Assembly (NCBI GenBank): GCA_041498155.1
Contig: JBGQHV010000187.1
Span: forward strand, 1 to 6,151
Length of the DNA: 6,151 nt
Direction: 5' to 3'
Source of the DNA: DASTHG01 sp041498155
GTDB lineage: Bacteria; Gemmatimonadota; Gemmatimonadetes; Gemmatimonadales; GWC2-71-9
Shown here: positions 1 through 5,110 of the stretch, piece by piece
Position numbering within the stretch: the first letter of the stretch is position 1
Layout: every line of letters begins with the position of its first letter
The notes under the pieces: generated by a model
Told to the model about the DNA's origin: nothing
The model's database searches: none
Seen by the model: the letters and a program-made list of their open reading frames with translations, nothing else
Translations under genes and position numbers: made by a program

Positions 1-2
1 CC

Positions 3-1022
3 CTTCGGGTCGTCGAAGAAGAGCGCCCCGAGCCACAGGATGGTGAAGTACGGGTGAGAGTGCTGGCCGCAGGCGTCTCCTTGCCTGACGTAATGGCGCG
101 CGAGGGCGTTCATCCTGAAACACCCCCGGTGCCCTTTACGCCGGGGTGGGATCTGGTTGGCGTGGTGGATCGGCTCGGCGACGGTATCGCTGGAATCGAA
201 ACAGGCCAGAGAGTTGCCGCGCTGCCGATTCACGGTGCGTACGCGGAGTTCGTCTGCCTGCCGCAACGTGAACTGGTTCCGGTGCCATCCGGGGTGGACG
301 CCGCCGAGGCTGTCAGCCTCGTGCTGAACTACGTCACGGCGTACCAGATGCTGCATCGTTCCGCCAAGGTCAGACCGGGCCAGCGCGTGTTGATTCACGG
401 CGCGGCAGGCGGGGTCGGCACGGCACTCTTGCAGCTGGGGCGCCTCGCCGGGCTGAAGATGTACGGTACCTGTTCATCGCGCAGTGCGCCGGCCGTTTCT
501 GACCTGGGGGGGAACCCAATTGATTACCAGCATCAGGACTTTGTGAAAGAAATCCACCGCCTCACGAGCGACGGTGTGGACGTCGTCTTCGACCCCATCG
601 GTGGTACTCACCTGTGGCATTCCCGCAAGGCGCTCCGGCCTGGTGGGAGGGTGGTGGGCTATGGCCTTCGTACATCGCTACGTGAGGAGGGACTGGCTTC
701 AGGTCGTCCAGGTCGTCGTCAACGCTTTCGCGGAACCGCCATCTTCGGGTTGTACATCGCCGGAGGCTGGCTTCTCCCGGGCCGGAAACGGGTGATCCCC
801 TACAGCATCCAGACGCTCAAACGACTGAATCCCGAATTGTTTCGACAGGATTTGATCGCCCTGTTCGACCTCCTGCGACAGAAGAAGATCAAGCCGCTCA
901 TCGCCCTGCGACTTCCCCTTGCCGAGGCACGGCGCGCGCAGGAGCTGCTCGGGAAGGGAGGCGTGACCGGCAAGATCGTGCTCGTGCTCAACGGGTCATC
1001 GCTTGAGTCAGGAGCGGCGTGA
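3..1022 (+). CDS. MDR-superfamily NAD(P)H quinone oxidoreductase-like protein, 5' partial
   Basis: Zinc-independent medium-chain dehydrogenase/reductase, expected to be a cytosolic NAD(P)H-dependent oxidoreductase of the quinone reductase/VAT-1 type; the substrate cannot be told. A GTG at position 54 could be read as a start, but the frame stays open to the left edge and reads LRVVEEERPEPQDGEVRVRV, the usual first strands of the family, so the gene begins before the window. Numbering from position 3: substrate-domain motifs AAGVS (about 22-26) and PFTPGWDLVGVV (about 44-55), then the Rossmann dinucleotide loop GAAGGVG (about 133-139), then FDPIGG and LRPGGR in the cofactor domain. The cysteine cluster of the structural zinc and the catalytic-zinc ligands of classical alcohol dehydrogenases are not seen. 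The stop lies 62 bp before the chosen start of the TMEM175-like gene, suggesting cotranscription. Family assignment is firm, enzyme specificity unknown. Confidence 0.9.
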   Translation, partial: LRVVEEERPEPQDGEVRVRVLAAGVSLPDVMAREGVHPETPPVPFTPGWDLVGVVDRLGDGIAGIETGQRVAALPIHGAYAEFVCLPQRELVPVPSGVDAAEAVSLVLNYVTAYQMLHRSAKVRPGQRVLIHGAAGGVGTALLQLGRLAGLKMYGTCSSRSAPAVSDLGGNPIDYQHQDFVKEIHRLTSDGVDVVFDPIGGTHLWHSRKALRPGGRVVGYGLRTSLREEGLASGRPGRRQRFRGTAIFGLYIAGGWLLPGRKRVIPYSIQTLKRLNPELFRQDLIALFDLLRQKKIKPLIALRLPLAEARRAQELLGKGGVTGKIVLVLNGSSLESGAA

Positions 1023-1074
1023 ACAACGGCTGGACGAAGGACCAGAGGGTTGACGTGGGGCGACCAGGGGACGC

Positions 1075-1082
1075 GGGAGGAG
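1075..1082 (+). promoter_or_regulatory. Shine-Dalgarno site deciding the start of the TMEM175-like gene
   Basis: GGGAGGAG lies just before the ATG at 1085, with GGAGG ending 4 nt from it. This strong match favours the ATG over the in-frame GTG at 1019, which would overlap the end of the oxidoreductase gene and add 22 residues unlike the family's usual N-terminus. Confidence 0.7.
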
Positions 1083-1084
1083 CG

Positions 1085-1669
1085 ATGGGTCGAGGCCGGC
1101 TGGAGGCATTCAGCGATGGCGTGATCGCGATCATCATCACGATCATGGTGCTGGAGATGAAAGTCCCGCACGGCGACCGCGTGCACGATCTGCTGCCGCT
1201 GCTCCCCGTGTTCCTCAGCTACGTGCTCAGCTTCGTGTATGTCGGCATCTACTGGAACAACCATCATCACCTGCTGCAAGCGACTACCACCGTCACCGGC
1301 GGGATGCTCTGGGCCAACCTCCATCTGTTGTTCTGGCTCTCGTTGTTTCCATTCGCCACCGGCTGGATGGGGGAGAACCACTTCGCCACGGTACCCACCG
1401 CCCTGTACGGGGTGGTGCTGCTAATGGCCGCGATCGCGTACTACGTCCTCCAGCAAGTGATCATTCGCGCACAGGGGCCGGGCTCGATCCTCAAGAAGGC
1501 AGTCGGACGCGACTGGAAGGGCAAGCTGTCGCCGGTCCTATATGTCGTGGCCATCGTCGTGACCGTCTGGTCGCCCTGGATCGCCGAAGCGATCTTCGTG
1601 ACCGTGGCGCTCATCTGGCTGATCCCCGACCAGCGCATCGAGAGCGTTCTGTTGCGCGACGAGGCCTAG
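1085..1669 (+). CDS. TMEM175-family (DUF1211) integral membrane protein, putative cation channel
   Basis: A 194-residue membrane protein of the TMEM175/DUF1211 family. Bacterial members studied so far are potassium-permeable channels with six transmembrane helices per subunit; channel activity here is inferred from family only. The defining motif is at the N-terminus: RLEAFSDGV with the FSDG element at residues 9-12, followed by the first helix (AIIITIMVLEM) and a proline. Further hydrophobic stretches lie at about 38-58, 73-93, 104-125, 150-165 and 167-181, giving about six segments. YWNNHHHLL (57-64) and the loop containing FPFATGWMGEN (88-98) also fit the family. The ATG at 1085 is chosen for its strong ribosome binding site and because the family typically begins only a few residues before the FSDG motif. 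The stop is 1 nt from the next ATG, so the two genes are probably translationally coupled. Confidence 0.88.
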   Translation: MGRGRLEAFSDGVIAIIITIMVLEMKVPHGDRVHDLLPLLPVFLSYVLSFVYVGIYWNNHHHLLQATTTVTGGMLWANLHLLFWLSLFPFATGWMGENHFATVPTALYGVVLLMAAIAYYVLQQVIIRAQGPGSILKKAVGRDWKGKLSPVLYVVAIVVTVWSPWIAEAIFVTVALIWLIPDQRIESVLLRDEA

Positions 1670-1670
1670 C

Positions 1671-2186
1671 ATGAAACGAATGACCGCAGCGCTGTTCCTC
1701 GCCCTGATTCCGGCTCCGCTCGCGGGGCAGGGCATCCCGTTCAGCCAGCACGGCACCGTTACGCAGCGCGTCGGGTTCACCGATATCAGCATCTCCTACA
1801 ACCGGCCCGTGGCGCATGGACGCGTGTTGTTCGGCAAGCTGGTGAAATGGGGACAGGTGTGGCACCCGGGAGCGGACTCGGCGACCACCATCACATTCAG
1901 CAAAGCGGTGTCCATCGAGGGCCAGGCACTCGCGGCGGGACAGTACACGCTGTGGTCGGTTCCCGACTCGACCAGCTGGATCGTGATCTTCAGCCACGCC
2001 GTGCACGTGTTCCATCTGCCCTACCCAGGCGCGTCACGCGACGCGTTGCGCGTAACGGTGACGCCGGTGCAGGGGAGTCACATGGAGGTGCTGGCGTTCT
2101 ACTTTCCGGTGGTCGGACCCGATTCAGCGGTGCTGCAGCTGCACTGGGGAACGACGATCGTGCCACTGCATATCCGCACGCCGTAG
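1671..2186 (+). CDS. Secreted DUF2911-family protein
   Basis: A 171-residue exported protein. The N-terminus has a basic start (MKR), a hydrophobic core (AALFLALIPAPLA) and a likely signal peptidase I site near residues 19-20. The mature part matches the DUF2911 pattern: TQRVGFTDISISYNRP (31-46), GR (50-51), FGKLVKWGQVW then HPGADSATTI (54-74), and GQALAAGQYTLW (84-95), with a beta-rich C-terminal half ending near VPLHIRTP. DUF2911 has no established biochemical role that I know of; it occurs as a small periplasmic or secreted domain in Bacteroidota, Gemmatimonadota and related groups. The family's usual GAN tripeptide reads GAD here (67-69). Only 1 nt separates the ATG from the preceding stop and only a weak GAGG lies upstream, so translation probably relies on coupling. 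It ends 14 bp before a convergent gene. Confidence 0.85.
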   Translation: MKRMTAALFLALIPAPLAGQGIPFSQHGTVTQRVGFTDISISYNRPVAHGRVLFGKLVKWGQVWHPGADSATTITFSKAVSIEGQALAAGQYTLWSVPDSTSWIVIFSHAVHVFHLPYPGASRDALRVTVTPVQGSHMEVLAFYFPVVGPDSAVLQLHWGTTIVPLHIRTP

Positions 2187-2202
2187 ACCGAGGCGCCCGG
2201 TC
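2186..2202. terminator. Short hairpin between convergent genes, possible weak bidirectional terminator
   Basis: GACCG (2186-2190) and CGGTC (2198-2202) are perfect inverted copies around a 7-nt loop, AGGCGCC. The hairpin fills the 14-bp gap between the two convergent stop codons and includes bases of both. The stem is only 5 bp and no T tract follows on either strand, so intrinsic termination is uncertain; it may just be chance in GC-rich DNA. Confidence 0.25.
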
Positions 2203-2611
2203 ACGGGACGGCTTCCTGCACGCCGCAGGTCTCGAACACCGCCGGGTGCGCCCCGGTCTGGAGCAGATCGTGGAGCATCTCGTGCTCCACCAGCCGCTCA
2301 TCCGAGAGGTGCGTTTCGGCGATGTAGATCGCGTGCGGCGGTCCCCACCACCCCCAGCGTGGTCCATCGGGGGTCGCGAATCGATCGCCGGGCATCTCGT
2401 ACCACTCGATCCGGTCCAAGGGAGCGGTGAGCTGGGCGCAGGTCTCCATCCGCTGCCACCACACGGCATAGAGCGGCGGGGGTGGGCTGAACGGCCGTGC
2501 GCCCGATGGCTCGAACGGATGGGCGAGACAAGCCACCACAAGTAGCGGAAGCGCCGGCGCCCACTCCCGGAACGACAACCGCTCCGGGAGCCCGTGCCGC
2601 GTCGATCGCAT
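2201..2611 (-). CDS. Putative lipoprotein with HExxH metal-binding motif, function unknown
   Basis: A 136-residue protein I cannot assign to a named family. The N-terminus is basic (MRSTRHGLPER) with a hydrophobic segment ending LLVVAC, a plausible lipobox with Cys28 as the lipidated residue. A proline-rich stretch (FSPPPPLY, 41-48) follows. The C-terminal half has HEMLH at 110-114, the zinc-binding HExxH signature of many metallopeptidases, then His122 eight residues after the second motif His. That His is 12 residues after the first, not 10 as in metzincins, so it is not a classical metzincin site. Cys58 and Cys128 could pair in the periplasm. The ATG at 2611 is chosen because it begins 2 nt after the stop of the cupredoxin gene; a longer reading from 2662 would overlap that gene. 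No clear Shine-Dalgarno is seen, so coupling is likely. A zinc-dependent hydrolase is possible; the protein is short for one. Confidence 0.72.
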   Translation of the reverse strand: MRSTRHGLPERLSFREWAPALPLLVVACLAHPFEPSGARPFSPPPPLYAVWWQRMETCAQLTAPLDRIEWYEMPGDRFATPDGPRWGWWGPPHAIYIAETHLSDERLVEHEMLHDLLQTGAHPAVFETCGVQEAVP

Positions 2612-2613
2612 CG

Positions 2614-3030
2614 CTATTGGACTACAATCCGTCCGGACATCGCCGATCCGTGGACTCCGCAATCATAGGTGTACGTTCCCGGAGTATTGAACACCACCGC
2701 ATACGTCGAGTTGGACGCGCTCATCACCGCGCTGCTCGCGAAGCTCCGCGCGCCGGTCGATTGTACGCTGTGCTGCCCTGCCGCGTTCCATCTCCACGTG
2801 ACCGTCGTGCCCGCGGGGACCGTGTCCACGGCGGGGTTTTGGGTCCCGTTGTGGGCGCTACGGAAGTAGATGTTGCCTACCGTGATGCTGCCGACGGGGC
2901 CGCCGCCCACTCCACCCCCGCCGCCGCCCCCACCCCCACCCCCGCCCCCACCGCCGTATGGAGACGTCAGACCACTGCACGCCGCGAGCGCGACCAGGGC
3001 GGGTGTCACGAGCCATGCTGGGTATCGCAT
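2614..3030 (-). CDS. Plastocyanin-like cupredoxin lipoprotein with poly-glycine linker
   Basis: A 138-residue exported protein. Residues 1-18 form a lipoprotein signal peptide (MRYPAWLVTPALVALAAC) with a good LAAC lipobox and Cys18 as the lipid anchor. After SGLTSPY come 15 consecutive glycines, one valine and three more glycines, then a cupredoxin domain from about residue 46 to the end. The type 1 copper ligands can be read directly: His in GQHSV, then YDCGVHGSAMSG giving Cys-x2-His-x3-Met. The domain also has the family's VPAGTTVTWRW and NTPGTYTYDC strands. It probably binds a mononuclear copper and transfers electrons in the periplasm or at the outer membrane; partner unknown. The ATG at 3030 is chosen because GGAGGA lies 6 nt upstream; the GTG at 3063 falls inside an inverted repeat and would put 11 residues before a complete signal peptide. 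The HExxH gene follows after 2 nt. Confidence 0.88.
   Translation of the reverse strand: MRYPAWLVTPALVALAACSGLTSPYGGGGGGGGGGGGGGGVGGGPVGSITVGNIYFRSAHNGTQNPAVDTVPAGTTVTWRWNAAGQHSVQSTGARSFASSAVMSASNSTYAVVFNTPGTYTYDCGVHGSAMSGRIVVQ
2899..2955 (-). repeat. GGN codon repeat encoding a (Gly)15-Val-(Gly)3 linker
   Basis: Nineteen codons in a row, 18 of them GGN, broken only by one GTG (2908-2910). All four glycine codons are used (GGG, GGC, GGT, GGA), so no single short unit is repeated exactly, though the stretch is C-only or nearly so on the plus strand. It encodes a flexible tether between the lipidated cysteine and the cupredoxin domain. Confidence 0.9.
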
Positions 3031-3036
3031 AACGAA

Positions 3037-3042
3037 TCCTCC
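3037..3042 (-). promoter_or_regulatory. Shine-Dalgarno site of the cupredoxin gene
   Basis: On the minus strand GGAGGA sits 6 nt before the ATG at 3030. This is near-ideal spacing and fixes the start over the upstream GTG at 3063. Confidence 0.75.
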
Positions 3043-3047
3043 GCTGA

Positions 3048-3068
3048 AGTGAGTGACATGCACTCACT
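3048..3068. promoter_or_regulatory. Perfect inverted repeat upstream of the cupredoxin gene, candidate operator
   Basis: AGTGAGTG (3048-3055) and CACTCACT (3061-3068) are exact inverted copies around ACATG. The element lies 17 nt upstream of the cupredoxin start codon and just before its ribosome binding site. Two 8-bp arms with a short spacer suit a dimeric helix-turn-helix repressor, and AGTGAGTG-type arms resemble some TetR-family operators. The same bases could fold as an 8-bp hairpin in the 5' leader. No convincing -35/-10 pair was found around it, so its relation to a promoter is unknown. Confidence 0.5.
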
Positions 3069-3123
3069 GAACAGTGGAGGCCTGTCGCGATTTCCCATGT
3101 GGCTCGCTTCTCACCTCGTCCGG

Positions 3124-3141
3124 ACAAACCGCGGCGCGCGG
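3124..3141 (-). terminator. Possible weak intrinsic terminator after ispE
   Basis: On the minus strand, 11 nt past the ispE stop, CCGCG and CGCGG form a 5-bp GC-only stem with a 3-nt loop (3129-3141), followed by TTTGT. The T stretch is short, so this is at best a weak terminator. It would separate the ispE transcript from the cupredoxin pair, which has its own candidate control element in the same 122-bp gap. Confidence 0.35.
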
Positions 3142-3152
3142 AAGGCGATAAG

Positions 3153-4058
3153 CTAATCGTCCAGGGTGGGGGCTGGCGCCGCAACGGCTCGCGTGTTGGT
3201 AGTGATCATCGTCACGTTCTTGCCGGCCGCCGCCGCGGCGGCGTCGTCGCGGTCGCGCACCGTCCGATACACGGCGGCGACGGCCGACCCGGAACCGCAC
3301 AGGCGCACCCAGAGTGGGCCCGTCTGGGCGATCCGCTCGAACAGCGCGCGCAGCTCCGGGTGACGCGAAAACACCGGAACTTCGAAGTCATTTCCTCCCA
3401 GTCGGCCCACGCTGCCCCACGTGGCGAACGCGTCGCCGTCGAGCACGACGGGGCCGCGCGACGTCGGCGCGGGGTGCATCTCGTCCCACCAGCGATATGC
3501 CTCCGGTGTCGCCACGGACACGGCCGGGGCGGCGATGAGTGCCGGAGCGGCGGGGCAGGGCGGCAAGCGAAACAGCCGTTCGCCGCGTCCCCACGCGAGC
3601 GCCGCGGGCGCCCCGCTCGCGAAGAACGCCACGTCGGCGCCGAGTCGCGTGGCGAGGAGCAGCAGCTCCTGCCGGGGGACAACGCCACCGGTGAGCGCGT
3701 TCACCGCGTGCAGGGTCGCGGCGGCATCGCTCGAGCCGCCGCCCAGGCCGGCGCGCACGGGGATGCGTTTGGTGAGCTGGATGGATACGCCGAACGTCTC
3801 CCCGGTGGTCTGGAGCACCGCCCGAGCCGCGCGCACGGCGAGGTTCTCCTCGGCGGGTCCCAGATCCGGGCCGTCCACACGGAGCGAGACGCCCGGGTTG
3901 CTGCGGGTGACGAGGAGCTCGTCGGCGAGCTCGAGCAACGCGAATGCGGTTTCGATCTGATGGTGGCCCCCGCTTTCCCGGGCGAGGATGCGGAGCAGCA
4001 GGTTCACCTTGGCATGCGCCGCGACGCGCACCCGCGCCGGAGGGGCCGCGGGGCTCAC
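3153..4058 (-). CDS. ispE: 4-diphosphocytidyl-2-C-methyl-D-erythritol kinase (IspE), MEP pathway
   Basis: GHMP-family kinase that phosphorylates the 2-hydroxyl of CDP-methylerythritol with ATP, the fourth step from pyruvate and glyceraldehyde-3-phosphate to isopentenyl diphosphate, in the cytosol. At 301 residues it is of normal length. Motifs: AHAKVNLLL (14-22, with catalytic Lys17), the GHMP ATP loop KRIPVRAGLGGGSSDAAA (97-114), GADVAFF (140-146, with catalytic Asp142), NDFE (223-226) and the C-terminal glycine loop LCGSGSAVAAVY (253-264). The usual substrate motif GYH reads GHH here (31-33), replacing the tyrosine that in the E. coli enzyme stacks on cytosine; its opposite aromatic partner seems kept as Tyr188 in TPEAY. 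Translation starts at a GTG that overlaps the stop of the upstream flippase-like gene by 4 nt (GTGA), so the two are coupled. Identity is firm. Confidence 0.95.
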   Translation of the reverse strand: MSPAAPPARVRVAAHAKVNLLLRILARESGGHHQIETAFALLELADELLVTRSNPGVSLRVDGPDLGPAEENLAVRAARAVLQTTGETFGVSIQLTKRIPVRAGLGGGSSDAAATLHAVNALTGGVVPRQELLLLATRLGADVAFFASGAPAALAWGRGERLFRLPPCPAAPALIAAPAVSVATPEAYRWWDEMHPAPTSRGPVVLDGDAFATWGSVGRLGGNDFEVPVFSRHPELRALFERIAQTGPLWVRLCGSGSAVAAVYRTVRDRDDAAAAAAGKNVTMITTNTRAVAAPAPTLDD

Positions 4059-5110
4059 GGTGCGGGCTCGGGCGCCGGCGCGGCCCGGCGCAGGTCACCC
4101 AGGTGCAGATGCGCGCGCGACAGCGCGTCGAGGCCGAGCAACGTGATCGGGATGAATCCGGTGAGGTGGAACGCGAACGCGTAGGCCAGCGCGAGCGTGG
4201 CCCCGATGCCGTAGAACTGCAGCGTGAGCCGCGTCGCGTACTCGAAGACGCCCCAGAATCCGGGGGCGGCCGGGATCGCCACGCCGAAGCCAATGAGGCC
4301 TTGCAGCAGCAACGCGCCCTCGGCCGGCACGGCCAGATGGAATGCACGGAAGCAGAGCGCGAAGGCCGCGGCGTTGACGAGCCACAGCGCCAGCGACCAG
4401 CCGAGCACCGACGCGAAACGCCCGGGACTTTTCAGCACGGCGAGTCCAGCGATGAGCCCGTCGGCCACCGACCGGACCTTGCCCGCCAGTCGCTGCGGCA
4501 GGACGGCGCCGGCGATGCGGTCGAGCAGGGCGAGCCAGGGACCGGGCCGGAGCGCCACGACGAACGCTACGAGCAGCACCGCACCGAACGCGATGGCGAC
4601 CCCCGCGGCGACGCGCGAGAGGGGCGTGCCGCCGACGGTCGCGTGAGCAGGGAACGACGGCGCGGCGATCGCCGCCGCCATGAGCGCCAGCATCATCAGG
4701 CCGTCGAACACGCGTTCCACGCCGATCGAGGCGAGCGCGGTGGTGAACCGGACGGGGAGGCCGCGGCTCACGACCCAGGCGCGCGCGAACTCTCCGGCCC
4801 GGGCCGGCAGGAGGTTGTTCGCCATGAACCCGATGGCGGTCGCATCCCAGAGCGGCCGCCACGGATAGCGGCCGCCGTCGGGGGCGCGGAGCAGCACGCG
4901 CCACCGCAGGGTGCGCAACGGGAACGTGAGGGTGGCCACGCCGGCGGAGGCCAGGATCAGCAGCGGGTTGGCGGCCCGGACGCTCGCCAAGACCCCGCGC
5001 AGGTCCACGCCGTGTGCCGCCCACAGGAGAAACGCGGCGGTGACGCCGAGGCCCAGCGGCCAGGTCCAGCGCGACGGCCGTTTAGGCGCCGGACTGGATG
5101 GCGAGGTCAA
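4055..5110 (-). CDS. Flippase-like integral membrane protein (LPG_synthase_TM / UPF0104 family)
   Basis: A 351-residue polytopic inner-membrane protein of the lysylphosphatidylglycerol synthase transmembrane family (YbhN/AglD type), without the soluble aminoacyl-transferase domain of MprF. Related MprF membrane domains flip lipids, and AglD acts in archaeal N-glycosylation, so lipid or lipid-linked sugar transport is possible but unproven. Family motifs: LRTLRWRVLLRAP (65-77), GFMANNLLPARAGEFARA (94-111), ASIGVERVFDGL (127-138) and PAAPGFWGVFEYA (280-292). About seven to eight hydrophobic segments run from about residue 17 to 328, and the tail is Pro/Ala-rich. The start is a TTG at 5110, the only ATG, GTG or TTG in this frame upstream of the first membrane segment; it overlaps the Hpt gene by 29 nt and no strong ribosome binding site precedes it, so reinitiation is likely. 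The 3' end overlaps ispE by 4 nt. The family is clear, the start less so. Confidence 0.87.
   Translation of the reverse strand: MTSPSSPAPKRPSRWTWPLGLGVTAAFLLWAAHGVDLRGVLASVRAANPLLILASAGVATLTFPLRTLRWRVLLRAPDGGRYPWRPLWDATAIGFMANNLLPARAGEFARAWVVSRGLPVRFTTALASIGVERVFDGLMMLALMAAAIAAPSFPAHATVGGTPLSRVAAGVAIAFGAVLLVAFVVALRPGPWLALLDRIAGAVLPQRLAGKVRSVADGLIAGLAVLKSPGRFASVLGWSLALWLVNAAAFALCFRAFHLAVPAEGALLLQGLIGFGVAIPAAPGFWGVFEYATRLTLQFYGIGATLALAYAFAFHLTGFIPITLLGLDALSRAHLHLGDLRRAAPAPEPAP

Noticed and set aside
54..56. GTG at 54 as the true start of the oxidoreductase
   Set aside because: In-frame codons upstream to the window edge encode the conserved first part of the MDR fold, so the gene is truncated by the window, not short.
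1050..1055. TTGACG resembling a -35 promoter box before the TMEM175-like gene
   Set aside because: No -10-like element at suitable distance; the bases 17 nt downstream are G-rich and form the ribosome binding site.
1019..1084. GTG start at 1019 overlapping the oxidoreductase stop (GTGA)
   Set aside because: The strong Shine-Dalgarno site before the ATG at 1085 and the usual family N-terminus favour the later start; the extra 22 residues look non-native.
1847..2545. Plus-strand open frame running through the convergent gene boundary
   Set aside because: It overlaps the DUF2911 gene in another frame and the HExxH gene on the other strand, and its translation has no recognisable domain.
3071..3085. 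ACAG/CTGT short inverted repeat next to the palindrome
   Set aside because: Only 4 bp of stem with a 7-nt loop, expected by chance.
2497..3156. Plus-strand open frame opposite the cupredoxin gene
   Set aside because: The cupredoxin reading explains the region with signal peptide, copper ligands and ribosome binding site; the plus-strand product includes the reverse of the glycine tract as Pro/Thr repeats.
3099..4184. Plus-strand open frame (361 codons) opposite ispE
   Set aside because: Antisense shadow of ispE with Arg/Gly-rich, motif-free translation.
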